The position numbers and the translations under genes are program-made. The notes beneath the pieces were generated by a model. The model did not search any database. It saw nothing but the letters and a program-made list of their open reading frames with translations, and had not been told where the DNA came from. Positions 17,440 through 25,240 of a stretch of 64,000 nt of DNA are shown piece by piece; position 1 is the first letter of the stretch; each line of letters starts with the position of its first letter. Origin of the DNA: Mycobacterium sp. GA-1841 (GTDB taxonomy: Bacteria; Actinomycetota; Actinomycetes; Mycobacteriales; Mycobacteriaceae); assembly GCF_001954135.1 (NCBI RefSeq), contig NZ_MBEQ01000120.1, positions 1 to 64,000 of the forward strand. The letters are read 5' to 3'.

Positions 17440-18536
17440 GCCGGCGGGCCCGTGGTCCGGCCTCGCACCACCTCGGTGGGCAGCACGTCGATCACCGGAA
17501 GCCCGTCGCGCGGCGGAGTGTGCAGCAGTTCGCCGGCGCGCCGCCCCTTGGCCACACTGGACTGCACCACCGTGGACAGCCCGCGCCGCAACGCCTCGGG
17601 CACTCCGTCGAAACCGGTCACCGTCATCTGCCCCGGCACGTAGATGCCCCGTGAGCGCAGGTAATCCATGGCCGACAACGCGAGCACGTCGGCCGTGCAC
17701 ATCAGGGCGGTGATGCGGGGATTGGCCTCCAGCGCCACCTCGGCCGCGGCCCCACCGGAGGTCGGCAGATGGTCGTAGCTCTCCACCACGGTCAACGTGG
17801 CCGGCGCCAGGCCCGCGGCCGTCATCGCGTCATACACCCCGTGAATGCGCTCGCGCTGCACGTGGAAATGTGGTGACAGCACCCGATCGGGGTCTGCCAG
17901 CGCGGGTTTCATGCTCTCGTGCGGCCAGTCACGACCCAACCGCATGGTCAGCAGCCCGACGTCCCGGTGGCCGAGATCCAAGACCTGCTCGGCCAGTTGA
18001 CGCATCGCATCGCGATCGTCGATGCCGACCCGCGACACCCCCGCCACGTCCTTGGGCTGGTCCACCACCACGACCGGCAATTGGCGCTGGCGTACCACCG
18101 GCAGGTACGGGTCGTCGTCGGAGGCGGAGTACACCACGAACCCATCGACACCGGCCGCGAGCACCGCCGCCGCACCATCCTCGAAGCTGCGGTTGGGCCC
18201 GATCGCCACCAGCAGCAGCCCCTGTCCGACGGCCTCACACGATTCGGCAAGTCCGGCAACGAAATCCAGTGCGGCCGGATCGCTGAACGAGTAGTTGAGC
18301 GGCTCGGTGATGATCAGTCCCACTGCCCCGGCCTTACGGGTGCGCAGGGACCGCGCGACCGGATCCGGCCCGGCGTAGCCGAGCCGCTTGGCGGCATCGA
18401 AGATCCGGTCGCGAAGCTCCGCCGACAACTGGTCAGGACGGTTGTAGGCGTTGGAGATCGTGGTGCGGGAAACCTTCAGTTCGGCCGCCAACGAAGCCAG
18501 GGTGGCCCGCCGCGGCGGGTGGGGACTCCTTGGCAT
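17436..18536 (-). CDS. LacI-family transcriptional regulator (Rv3575c-like)
   Basis: The 366-residue protein has an N-terminal LacI HTH (TLASLAAELKVSRTTISNAYNRP near residues 12-34) and a hinge (LGYAGPDPVARSLRTRKAG). A periplasmic-binding-like effector domain follows (DGFVVYSASDDDPYL, VVDQPKDVAGVSRVGIDD, ALMCTADVLALSAMDYL, GFDGVPEALRRGLSTVVQS). It converges on otsB with a 4-base overlap. The orthologous position next to kstR in M. tuberculosis is Rv3575c. The neighbouring otsB hints at a sugar effector, but that is a guess. Confidence 0.88.
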   Translation of the reverse strand: MPRSPHPPRRATLASLAAELKVSRTTISNAYNRPDQLSAELRDRIFDAAKRLGYAGPDPVARSLRTRKAGAVGLIITEPLNYSFSDPAALDFVAGLAESCEAVGQGLLLVAIGPNRSFEDGAAAVLAAGVDGFVVYSASDDDPYLPVVRQRQLPVVVVDQPKDVAGVSRVGIDDRDAMRQLAEQVLDLGHRDVGLLTMRLGRDWPHESMKPALADPDRVLSPHFHVQRERIHGVYDAMTAAGLAPATLTVVESYDHLPTSGGAAAEVALEANPRITALMCTADVLALSAMDYLRSRGIYVPGQMTVTGFDGVPEALRRGLSTVVQSSVAKGRRAGELLHTPPRDGLPVIDVLPTEVVRGRTTGPPA

Positions 18537-18547
18537 GCTTTCCGAGG

Positions 18548-19429
18548 CTAGTGGATGGCCGAATTCCTCACCCGGTCAACCGTCCACATCGCCAACCAGA
18601 TTCCGCACGCGAAGGTGACGATCACGAAGCTCGGCGGCATATTGAAAATTGAGGAGATCGCTAACCCCGCCCACACCGACACCACGCTGATCCCGGTCGA
18701 GATCGCCATCGCGGCGATGGGCCGGGCGGTCACCATGATCGCCGTCGCGGCGGGCGTGACGACGAGCGCGAACAACAGCAGCGTGCCCACCGCCAGCACG
18801 GCCATGGTCACCGCGACGCCGAGGAGAACCATGAACAGCACCGACAAGGCGCGGACCGGTACCCCTTTGGCCTCGGCCACCTGCGCGTTGACCGACGCGA
18901 ACAGCAATGGGCGGAAAACGAATACGATCGCCGCGGCCAACACCACCAACAGCACGGTGAAGGTCAGCAGCTGCTGATGCGTGATTGCCAGCAGGTTGCC
19001 GAACAACACGTTGGTCAGCGTCGACGAGTTCTTGGTGGCCAATGAGTTGAAGAACAGGCCGAAACCGGTGGCCAGCGCCAGCACGGTGCCGGTGGCCACC
19101 TCGCGATCATGGGCGCGGCTGCCCAGCGCCCCGATCACCACGGCCCCCGCGATGCAGAAGGCCCCCAGCCCCAGGCCGACGGGCAAGCCCAGCAGTGCCG
19201 CGCCGGTGGCCCCGGGCAGACCGATGTGCGCCAGGGCATGCGCGGCGAACGCCGTGTTGCGCACGATGACGAAATAGCCGATCAGACCGGCGGCGAGCGC
19301 CACCAGGGTGCCGCCGATCAACGCGTTACGCATGAAGGCCGAGGTCAGGATCTGCCACCAGTTGTGCTGATAGCCCAGTGCCAGGGTGCTCTGGGCGAAC
19401 GTGCCGTGACCCAGCACTCCCGTCATCAC
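18548..19429 (-). CDS. znuB: Zinc/manganese ABC transporter permease
   Basis: This is a polytopic ABC-3 family permease of 293 residues with about eight hydrophobic segments. It contains the family signatures VIRNTAFAAHALAHIGLPGA near residues 54-73 and LLFALVVTPAATAIMVTARP near 215-234. It forms the membrane channel for metal ions delivered by the binding protein encoded two genes upstream. It overlaps the ATPase gene by 4 bases (ATGA). The family handles Zn or Mn; the Zur-like boxes upstream of the binding protein favour zinc. Confidence 0.9.
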   Translation of the reverse strand: MMTGVLGHGTFAQSTLALGYQHNWWQILTSAFMRNALIGGTLVALAAGLIGYFVIVRNTAFAAHALAHIGLPGATGAALLGLPVGLGLGAFCIAGAVVIGALGSRAHDREVATGTVLALATGFGLFFNSLATKNSSTLTNVLFGNLLAITHQQLLTFTVLLVVLAAAIVFVFRPLLFASVNAQVAEAKGVPVRALSVLFMVLLGVAVTMAVLAVGTLLLFALVVTPAATAIMVTARPIAAMAISTGISVVSVWAGLAISSIFNMPPSFVIVTFACGIWLAMWTVDRVRNSAIH

Positions 19430-20205
19430 CCGCTCCTCATGTACATCTGGCCCAACGGGGTGTTGGCCACCTGCACGGTGGTGCCGTACAGGTGAGTCAG
19501 CAGCTCGGCATCGACCACCTCGTCGATGGCAGCGTGGTGGGCGTGCCCGTCGAGCAGGTAGATGGCGCTGTCCAGAACGCTCAGCAAGGGGTTGAGGTCA
19601 TGGGCGACAACGAGAATCGTGACGCCGAGGTCATTGTTGAGCCGGGCCAACAGCTGCACGATCTCGTGCTGATTGCGCAGATCGAGCGCGGCCAGCGGTT
19701 CGTCGAGGATGAGCATTTTCGGTTGTCCGACAAGGGCACTGGCCAATGCGATGCGCTGACGCTGACCACCGGACAGTTCCGACACCCGCATATCGGCGAA
19801 GCCGGTGGCCTCGACCCAACTCAACGCCTCGTCGATGCGGGCCTTTTCGGCCGCCGAGGTACGAGTGAAACCCCAGCGCCGACCGGTCAATCCCAGGGTG
19901 ACGGCGCCGCGAGCCCGGATCGCCGATCCCGCGCCGGCGACATAGTCCTGGGGGACATAGCCGATCAGATCGTTGTGCTCACCCGGCGCGCCGCCGAGGA
20001 CCCGGACCGAACCCGAGGCGGCCGGCAGCAGACCCAGCACCACCTGCAACATCGTGGACTTGCCGGAACCGTTGGAGCCGATCAGCGCGACGATGCCGCC
20101 GCTGGGGATCTCGAACGTCCCTTCCGACCAGATCAGGCGCCCGCCGCGCACGGCGCTGACGTCGTCGAAGACGAGCGCGGGCGGCTCAGCGGAGTTGGGT
20201 GCCAC
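19426..20205 (-). CDS. znuC: Zinc ABC transporter ATP-binding protein
   Basis: The 259-residue ATPase has Walker A IGSNGSGKST (about 42-51), Q-loop YVPQDY, signature LSGGQRQRIALASAL, Walker B MLILDEP and the H-loop VAHD. It powers metal uptake with the adjacent permease and binding protein. The GTG start is 9 bases after the binding-protein stop, and the gene overlaps the permease by 4 bases, so all three are one operon. Confidence 0.92.
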   Translation of the reverse strand: MAPNSAEPPALVFDDVSAVRGGRLIWSEGTFEIPSGGIVALIGSNGSGKSTMLQVVLGLLPAASGSVRVLGGAPGEHNDLIGYVPQDYVAGAGSAIRARGAVTLGLTGRRWGFTRTSAAEKARIDEALSWVEATGFADMRVSELSGGQRQRIALASALVGQPKMLILDEPLAALDLRNQHEIVQLLARLNNDLGVTILVVAHDLNPLLSVLDSAIYLLDGHAHHAAIDEVVDAELLTHLYGTTVQVANTPLGQMYMRSG

Positions 20206-20214
20206 CAGTTGACA

Positions 20215-21174
20215 CTAGCCCTGGATGCCGAGGGCTTCAGCGAGCGCGGTCAGCTGGTCCACCTGCCACGCCTCGAACGAATCGGCTCCGGGCGGCACGG
20301 TTTCGGTGACATCGACAACCGGAACTCCGGCACTGTCGGCCGCGGCGCGGATCTGCTGGGGCAGCGAGCCCTCGGTCTGGGTGTTGTAGATCAGGACGTC
20401 GACGCCGCGGTCGCCCAGCAGCCGCAGGAAGGCGTCGAGGTCGGCCGGTGACGGATCGGTCCCGTTGGACGAGGCGGCCTGGTAGCCCGCCGGGGTCTGA
20501 TCGACCAGGCCGGCCGCGGTCGCCAGGTCGTCGAACACCGCTTCGGTGGCGGCGTACCGCTTACCGGGCGCCTTGGTCTTGATGTCGGTGATCAGCTGTT
20601 GGTAAGGCTGCATGGCGGTGGTGAACTCGGCACGACGCTGCGCGAAGTACTCCTTGGCCTGCGGCGCCAACTGGCTCAGCTCGTCGGTCACAGTGTCGGC
20701 GAGGCCGGTCACCGCGGCCGGGTTGTACCAGGCGTGCGGGTTCGCGGAGTGCTCGTGGGCTTGATCGTCGGCCTGGTCGCCGCCGTGATCGTGGTCCCCG
20801 GCTGCGGTGACCACGACGGCATCCGGCGCAGTGCTCTGCGCCAGCTTGGTGGCCCACTCGTCGTAGTGCCCGCCGTTGACGACGACCAACTGCGCGCCCT
20901 GGAATTTCGCCGCATCCGCGGGCGCGGGCTCGAAGTCGTGCGGATCCACCGACGATCCGGCCACCACCGTGGTCACCTTCGCGCAATCCCCGCCGAGCTC
21001 GGACACGATGTCGCCCCACTGGTCGACGCTGACGACGACGTTGACGGGCGTCGTCGGGCAGTCTCCGGCGGGTTCGGCGTCGTTGGTCTCCCCCGCGCTG
21101 CAGGCGACCAAGGTGAACGGCGCGGCCAACAGCACGGCGGCGACCGGAAGACGCAGGTTCAGACGGGACAGCAC
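20215..21174 (-). CDS. znuA: Zinc-binding lipoprotein of ABC importer
   Basis: This cluster A-I solute-binding lipoprotein captures zinc at the cell surface. The signal sequence ends in lipobox LVAC. Metal-ligand His are visible in GSSVDPHDFEP, NGGHYDEWA and ANPHAWYNP, and a His/Asp-rich loop (GDHDHGGDQADDQAHEHS) is typical of ZnuA/AztC. I prefer the GTG at 21174 (319 residues, signal starts MLSRLNLRL). The longer reading from 21210 would translate through a Zur-like box at 21183-21197. No clear ribosome site precedes 21174, so the message may be leaderless. Confidence 0.88.
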   Translation of the reverse strand: MLSRLNLRLPVAAVLLAAPFTLVACSAGETNDAEPAGDCPTTPVNVVVSVDQWGDIVSELGGDCAKVTTVVAGSSVDPHDFEPAPADAAKFQGAQLVVVNGGHYDEWATKLAQSTAPDAVVVTAAGDHDHGGDQADDQAHEHSANPHAWYNPAAVTGLADTVTDELSQLAPQAKEYFAQRRAEFTTAMQPYQQLITDIKTKAPGKRYAATEAVFDDLATAAGLVDQTPAGYQAASSNGTDPSPADLDAFLRLLGDRGVDVLIYNTQTEGSLPQQIRAAADSAGVPVVDVTETVPPGADSFEAWQVDQLTALAEALGIQG

Positions 21175-21182
21175 GGCGATAA

Positions 21183-21197
21183 CGATAACCGTTTGCA
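21183..21197. promoter_or_regulatory. Zur-like box, znuA-proximal, degenerate
   Basis: On the minus strand this reads TGCAAACGGTTATCG. It shares its shape with the box upstream of the Mce operon (TGAAAATGGTTATCG) and is related to TGAAAATNATTTTCA. It ends 9 bases upstream of the preferred znuA start, a suitable operator position for that operon. Confidence 0.5.
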
Positions 21198-21228
21198 TTA
21201 TGCGACGCACATCCAGATGATAGCTTAC

Positions 21229-21243
21229 TGAAAATCATTTTCA
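21229..21243. promoter_or_regulatory. Zur-like box upstream of COG0523 GTPase
   Basis: TGAAAATCATTTTCA is a perfect 7-1-7 palindrome, 12 bases before the GTPase start and 54 bases from the znuA start. It is AT-rich against a GC-rich background and recurs in related form at six other places in the window, each next to zinc-associated genes. This fits the mycobacterial Zur operator. Confidence 0.8.
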
Positions 21244-21255
21244 ATAAGGAGTCAG

Positions 21256-22386
21256 ATGGCCGACCGCCTCCCCGTCACCGTCCTGTCCGGCTTCCTCGGC
21301 GCAGGCAAGACCACACTGCTCAACCACATCCTGGCCAACCGCGACGGCAGGCGAGTCGCCGTGATCGTCAACGACATGAGCGAAGTCAACATCGATGCCG
21401 CGCTCATCGCCGGGCAGGGCCATCTGGACCGCACCGAGGAAAAGCTCGTCGAGCTGACCAACGGCTGCATCTGCTGCACGCTGCGCGAGGATCTGGTGGA
21501 GGCGGTCGGGACGCTGGCCTCGCAGGGCCGCTTCGACCAGCTGGTGATCGAATCGACCGGTATCTCCGAACCCATGCCGGTGGCCGCCACCTTCGACTGG
21601 GAGTTCGAGAACGGTTTCCGGCTCGGCGACCTGGCCCGGCTGGACACGCTGGTGACCGTCGTGGACGCGGCCACCTTCCTGACCGAGGTGGTTCGCGGCG
21701 ACGCCCTGGCCGAGCGCAAGTTGACCGCGGGCCCGGGCGACGGCCGCAACGTGGCGGATCTGCTGGTCGACCAGGTCGAGTTCGCCGATGTCATCCTGCT
21801 CAACAAGACCGATCTGGTCAGCGCCGAACGGGTCGGCGCGGTCGAGGCGGTGGTCCGCAAACTCAACCCGCACGCGCGGCTCCTGCACACCACGCACGGC
21901 GTGGTCGATCTCGGTGAGGTCCTCGACACAGGCTTGTTCGATCCGGTCGCCGCGGCGCAGACTCCGGGCTGGGACGAGGAGATCGCCGAAGGCCACACAC
22001 CCGAGACCGAGGAGTACGGAATCGGCTCGATGACGTTCCGGGCCGATCGTCCGTTTCATCCCCAACGGCTTGCCGACGTACTCGAACAGGTGCGGGGCCT
22101 GTTGCGCAGCAAGGGTTTCTGCTGGATCGCCAGCCGAGCGTCGATCGCGGCGATCTGGTCACAGGCCGGCCCGAACCTCGTGATCGAGCCGGCCCAGTTC
22201 TGGTCGTCCACCGAGATCCAGCCCGGCCAGGAGATCGTGTTCATCGGGATCCGCATCGACCGCCCGGCACTCGACGCGCTGCTGCGCGCAGCCCTGCTGA
22301 CCGACGACGAACTCGCCGAAGGTGACCAGGCGTGGGCACGGTATGCCGATCCGCTGCCGGCCTGGAACGTCACACACGTGCACTGA
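21256..22386 (+). CDS. COG0523 (CobW-like) zinc metallochaperone GTPase
   Basis: The 376-residue protein has the G3E P-loop GFLGAGKTTLLNH (residues 11-23), the metal-binding CxCC in NGCICCTLREDL (about 72-83), the E(S/T)TG-type IESTGISEP and the NKTD guanine motif in LLNKTDLVSA. A C-terminal CobW_C domain follows. COG0523 proteins under Zur control deliver zinc to enzymes during starvation. The start follows AAGGAG and lies 12 bases after a perfect Zur-like palindrome. bluB and pxpA follow with gaps of 29 and 9 bases, so the three are probably one transcript. Confidence 0.9.
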   Translation: MADRLPVTVLSGFLGAGKTTLLNHILANRDGRRVAVIVNDMSEVNIDAALIAGQGHLDRTEEKLVELTNGCICCTLREDLVEAVGTLASQGRFDQLVIESTGISEPMPVAATFDWEFENGFRLGDLARLDTLVTVVDAATFLTEVVRGDALAERKLTAGPGDGRNVADLLVDQVEFADVILLNKTDLVSAERVGAVEAVVRKLNPHARLLHTTHGVVDLGEVLDTGLFDPVAAAQTPGWDEEIAEGHTPETEEYGIGSMTFRADRPFHPQRLADVLEQVRGLLRSKGFCWIASRASIAAIWSQAGPNLVIEPAQFWSSTEIQPGQEIVFIGIRIDRPALDALLRAALLTDDELAEGDQAWARYADPLPAWNVTHVH

Positions 22387-22415
22387 GCGGCTTGCGGTCC
22401 ACATAAGCTCGACCC

Positions 22416-23075
22416 GTGTCCGAGCATGCCTTCAGCCCCGACGAGCGCCGCGCCGTCTACCGGGCCATCGCCGAACGTCGCGACATGCGCCGGTTCGTCC
22501 CGGGCAGCACAGTGGCACCCGAGGTTCTCGGCCGGCTTCTGCACGCCGCCCACGCCGCACCGAGCGTCGGCCTGATGCAGCCATGGCGATTCATCCGGAT
22601 CACCGATGTCGCGCTGCGCGCCAAGATCCACGCGCTGGTCGACGAGGAACGCGTCAACACGGCCGACGCGCTGGGCACCCGCGGCGACGAGTTCCTGGCG
22701 CTCAAGGTCGAGGGCATCCTCGACTGCGCCGAGCTGTTCGTCGTCGCCCTCGGCGAGCACCGCGACCGGCACATCTTCGGCCGCCGCACGCTGCCCCAGA
22801 TGGACCTGGCGTCAGTGTCGTGCGCAATCCAGAACATGTGGCTGGCCGCGCGCGCCGAGGGACTCGGCATGGGCTGGGTGTCGATCTTCGAACCGGTGCC
22901 CCTGGCTCAACTGATGGGCATGCCCGACGACGCCGAGCCGGTGGCGATCCTGTGCCTGGGCCCGGTGCCGGAGTTCCCCGACCGGCCGGTGCTGGAGATC
23001 GAACACTGGACCGTCGGGCGTCCGCTGCCCGAATTCGTCTCGGAGAACGGCTGGCCGTCCGAGGCCGCGCCTTAG
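22416..23075 (+). CDS. bluB: 5,6-dimethylbenzimidazole synthase BluB
   Basis: BluB cannibalises reduced FMN to make the lower ligand of vitamin B12. The 219-residue nitroreductase-fold protein carries family motifs AIAERRDMRRFVPG, HAAHAAPSVGLMQPWRFI, DLASVSCAIQNMWLAARAEG and LGMGWVSIFEP. GTG start at 22416. It lies downstream of the Zur-like GTPase promoter, and no other cobalamin genes are near. This may link zinc limitation with B12 supply, or it may be only a shared transcript. Confidence 0.9.
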   Translation: MSEHAFSPDERRAVYRAIAERRDMRRFVPGSTVAPEVLGRLLHAAHAAPSVGLMQPWRFIRITDVALRAKIHALVDEERVNTADALGTRGDEFLALKVEGILDCAELFVVALGEHRDRHIFGRRTLPQMDLASVSCAIQNMWLAARAEGLGMGWVSIFEPVPLAQLMGMPDDAEPVAILCLGPVPEFPDRPVLEIEHWTVGRPLPEFVSENGWPSEAAP

Positions 23076-23084
23076 GCTGATCGG

Positions 23085-23846
23085 GTGGCTGCATCCGTCG
23101 ACCTCAATGCCGATCTGGGCGAAAGCTTCGGCGCCTGGACACTCGGGGACGACGAGGCCATGTTGAGGCTGGTCACCAGCGCCAACGTCGCCTGCGGCTT
23201 TCACGCCGGCGACCCGGCGCTGCTGCTGCGCACCTGCCGCGCGGCGTCCGAGCTCGGAGTCCGGGTCGGCGCCCAGGTCAGCTACCGAGACCTGGCCGGT
23301 TTCGGCAGGCGCTTCATCGATGTCAACCACGAGGATCTGACTGCCGAGGTGATCTACCAGATCGGCGCCCTGCAAGCCCTCGCCCATGCCGCGGGAACGA
23401 CCGTGCGCTACGTGAAACCCCATGGCGCGTTGTACAACACGATCGTCAGCCACCGTGCGCAGGCCGCCGCAGTGGCGGCTGCAGTGGCGGCCGTGGACGC
23501 CGGCCTGCCGGTGCTGGGCCTGTCCGGTTCGGTGTTCTTCGAGGAGGCCCGGCAGCTCGGTCTGCGAACGGTGGCCGAGGCCTTCGCCGACCGGGCCTAC
23601 CAACCCGACGGCACGCTGGTGTCCCGGCGCGAACCCGGCGCCGTACTCCACGATCCGGCGGCGATCGCCGACCGCGTCGCCACAATGGTGACGACGGGAC
23701 GAGTGTTCGCGGTCGACGGGTCGGCGGTTCCCGTCACCGTGGAATCGGTGTGTGTGCACGGGGATTCACCGGGGGCAGTGCAGATCGCCACCGCTGTGCG
23801 GAAACGCTTGGCGGCCGAAGGGATCCAGCTGAGGCCTTTCGCCTAG
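23085..23846 (+). CDS. pxpA: LamB/YcsF family protein, 5-oxoprolinase subunit A
   Basis: PxpA acts with PxpB and PxpC in ATP-dependent hydrolysis of 5-oxoproline. The 253-residue protein opens with VDLNADLGESFGAW and has SANVACGFHAGDP, VRYVKPHGALYN and the closing VCVHGDSPGAV, all family signatures with likely metal or substrate His/Asp. GTG start 9 bases after bluB. The usual partners pxpB/pxpC are not adjacent, so here it may act with distant partners. Confidence 0.88.
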   Translation: MAASVDLNADLGESFGAWTLGDDEAMLRLVTSANVACGFHAGDPALLLRTCRAASELGVRVGAQVSYRDLAGFGRRFIDVNHEDLTAEVIYQIGALQALAHAAGTTVRYVKPHGALYNTIVSHRAQAAAVAAAVAAVDAGLPVLGLSGSVFFEEARQLGLRTVAEAFADRAYQPDGTLVSRREPGAVLHDPAAIADRVATMVTTGRVFAVDGSAVPVTVESVCVHGDSPGAVQIATAVRKRLAAEGIQLRPFA

Positions 23847-23866
23847 CCTGGCCACCCTGTCACTAT

Positions 23867-23881
23867 TGGTAATGATTACCA
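23867..23881. promoter_or_regulatory. Metalloregulator-type palindrome
   Basis: TGGTAATGATTACCA is a perfect 7-1-7 palindrome of the same length and AT-rich core as the Zur-like boxes, but with G/C at positions 3 and 13. It lies in the 182-base gap between pxpA and mceF, 7 bases before a 59-codon open frame. It could be a Zur box variant or a site for another Fur-family protein. Confidence 0.5.
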
Positions 23882-23888
23882 TTTCCAC

Positions 23889-24068
23889 ATGTCCCGGTTT
23901 TCCCGTATCCGCGACCTGCTGAAAAACGTCGCGATGACATGCTTCGTCCGATTCCTGCGGTTGATCGTCGTCATCGCCGAGTGGTGGCCGGCGGCCCCCG
24001 CGCCGAGCCGGTCGGTGCACTCGGACGATCAGCGGGGCGGCTCGATGGGCAGCGTGGGTCCGCCGTAG
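23889..24068 (+). CDS. Possible small membrane-interacting protein, 59 residues
   Basis: An ATG-to-TAG frame of 59 codons begins 7 bases after a metalloregulator-like palindrome. The predicted peptide starts basic (MSRFSRIRDLLKN), has a hydrophobic stretch (VRFLRLIVVIAEWW, about residues 20-33) and ends in a Pro/Ser/Gly-rich tail. It could be a leaderless small amphipathic protein; no Shine-Dalgarno is seen. Its last 40 bases overlap mceF on the other strand. I recognise no family, and the coding claim rests mainly on the palindrome. Confidence 0.35.
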   Translation: MSRFSRIRDLLKNVAMTCFVRFLRLIVVIAEWWPAAPAPSRSVHSDDQRGGSMGSVGPP

Positions 24069-25240
24069 GGAGTCGGAATGGTGTAGCGGCCCGGCGGCGT
24101 CGGATCGGCCGTGGTGGCCAGGTCCGCCCCGGCCGGAGGGCCCGCGGTGTCGTCGCCGGCCGGCCGCGGAGCATTGCGCGCACCGCGAACCAGCAGGCTC
24201 GGATCGTCGTCGTGGCAGTAGGTGTACAGGAACGGTTCGGGATAGTCGGCGGCCGAGGGCGGCCTGCGGGTCGTGCCGTAATCGCAGGCGTACCGCGGAT
24301 AGATGTCGGCGGTCACCCATAGTCCGTGTTCGTGCATCGTGCTGATGAAGGCCTCCAGCGCCGAACCCCGGTAGTCGGGGAAGAGCGCGTCGAGCGCCGG
24401 CACCCGGACATAGGACAGCTGCGCGACGGTGGCAAGATTTCCCAGCAACTGCACCATGGTCTCCGAATTGTCGGTGAACAGGTTGTCGATCGCGCCCAGC
24501 GTCGCCGGGGACCGGCCGAGCAACGTGCGGTAACCCTCCTGCATCCCCGCCACGCCTGTCAGCGTGTGGCGCAGATTGGTTGCCGTGGCGGCGATTCCCT
24601 CGTTCACATCCACCGCCGAGGACAACACGATCCGGCTGTTGCGGATGATGCCCACCGTCTCGGGTAGCACCGAATCCAGCGTGGACAGCAGGAATGTCCC
24701 GCCGTCGACGATCGCGGAAAGCTTCTGCGGCCCGGCGTCAGTCAGGCTCAGTTCCTCCTTGACCCGCTCCAGCTTCTGCGGATCCACCTGCGCCAGAACC
24801 CCGTCCGCATGGGCCAGCAACTCGGCCATCGGGACCGGTACAGCCGTACGGTCGCGGGCGATCACGTCGCCGTCGGCCAGATACGGGCCGCCGTCGGAGG
24901 CCGCCGAGAAGTCGACGTACTGTTCGCCGGCCGCCGACAAGGCCGACACCCGGACCGAACTCGACGCCGGAATACGCACGTCGTCCGACACTCTCAGGAC
25001 TGCCTCGACACCACGAGGTGTGAAGGCGAGCTCCTCGACCTTGCCCACCCGCACCCCGCGCATCGTCACATCCTGATTGGGCAGCAGCCCACCGGATTCC
25101 GACAGCTGAACCGTCACGCGGTAGGTCGCCGAAAGTGGCCGCACGTGCAGCACGCCGACCATCAGGTAGGCGACCGAGATGACCAGGGTGAGCGCCAACG
25201 CGGCCAGCGCGACCCAGGCACTGCGCGGGGAGCCGCTCAC
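24029..25240 (-). CDS. mceF: Mce family protein, MceF position
   Basis: Mce proteins form hexameric or tunnel-like lipid shuttles spanning the mycobacterial envelope. This 403-residue member has an N-terminal anchor (VALAALALTLVISVAYLMVG) and an MlaD/Mce domain with LLPNQDVTMRGVRVGKVEEL. A long helical region and a Pro-rich tail follow. The GTG at 25240 overlaps the mceE stop by 4 bases (GTGA). It is the last gene of the 19-gene operon. Four Cys-containing segments in the tail (YACDYGTT, YTYCHDDD) suit the periplasmic side. Confidence 0.88.
   Translation of the reverse strand: MSGSPRSAWVALAALALTLVISVAYLMVGVLHVRPLSATYRVTVQLSESGGLLPNQDVTMRGVRVGKVEELAFTPRGVEAVLRVSDDVRIPASSSVRVSALSAAGEQYVDFSAASDGGPYLADGDVIARDRTAVPVPMAELLAHADGVLAQVDPQKLERVKEELSLTDAGPQKLSAIVDGGTFLLSTLDSVLPETVGIIRNSRIVLSSAVDVNEGIAATATNLRHTLTGVAGMQEGYRTLLGRSPATLGAIDNLFTDNSETMVQLLGNLATVAQLSYVRVPALDALFPDYRGSALEAFISTMHEHGLWVTADIYPRYACDYGTTRRPPSAADYPEPFLYTYCHDDDPSLLVRGARNAPRPAGDDTAGPPAGADLATTADPTPPGRYTIPTPYGGPTLPIEPPR

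Noticed and set aside
23867..23881. IdeR iron box
   Set aside because: The 15-bp dyad does not match the 19-bp TTAGGTTAG-type iron box; it fits the Zur/Fur-type class better.
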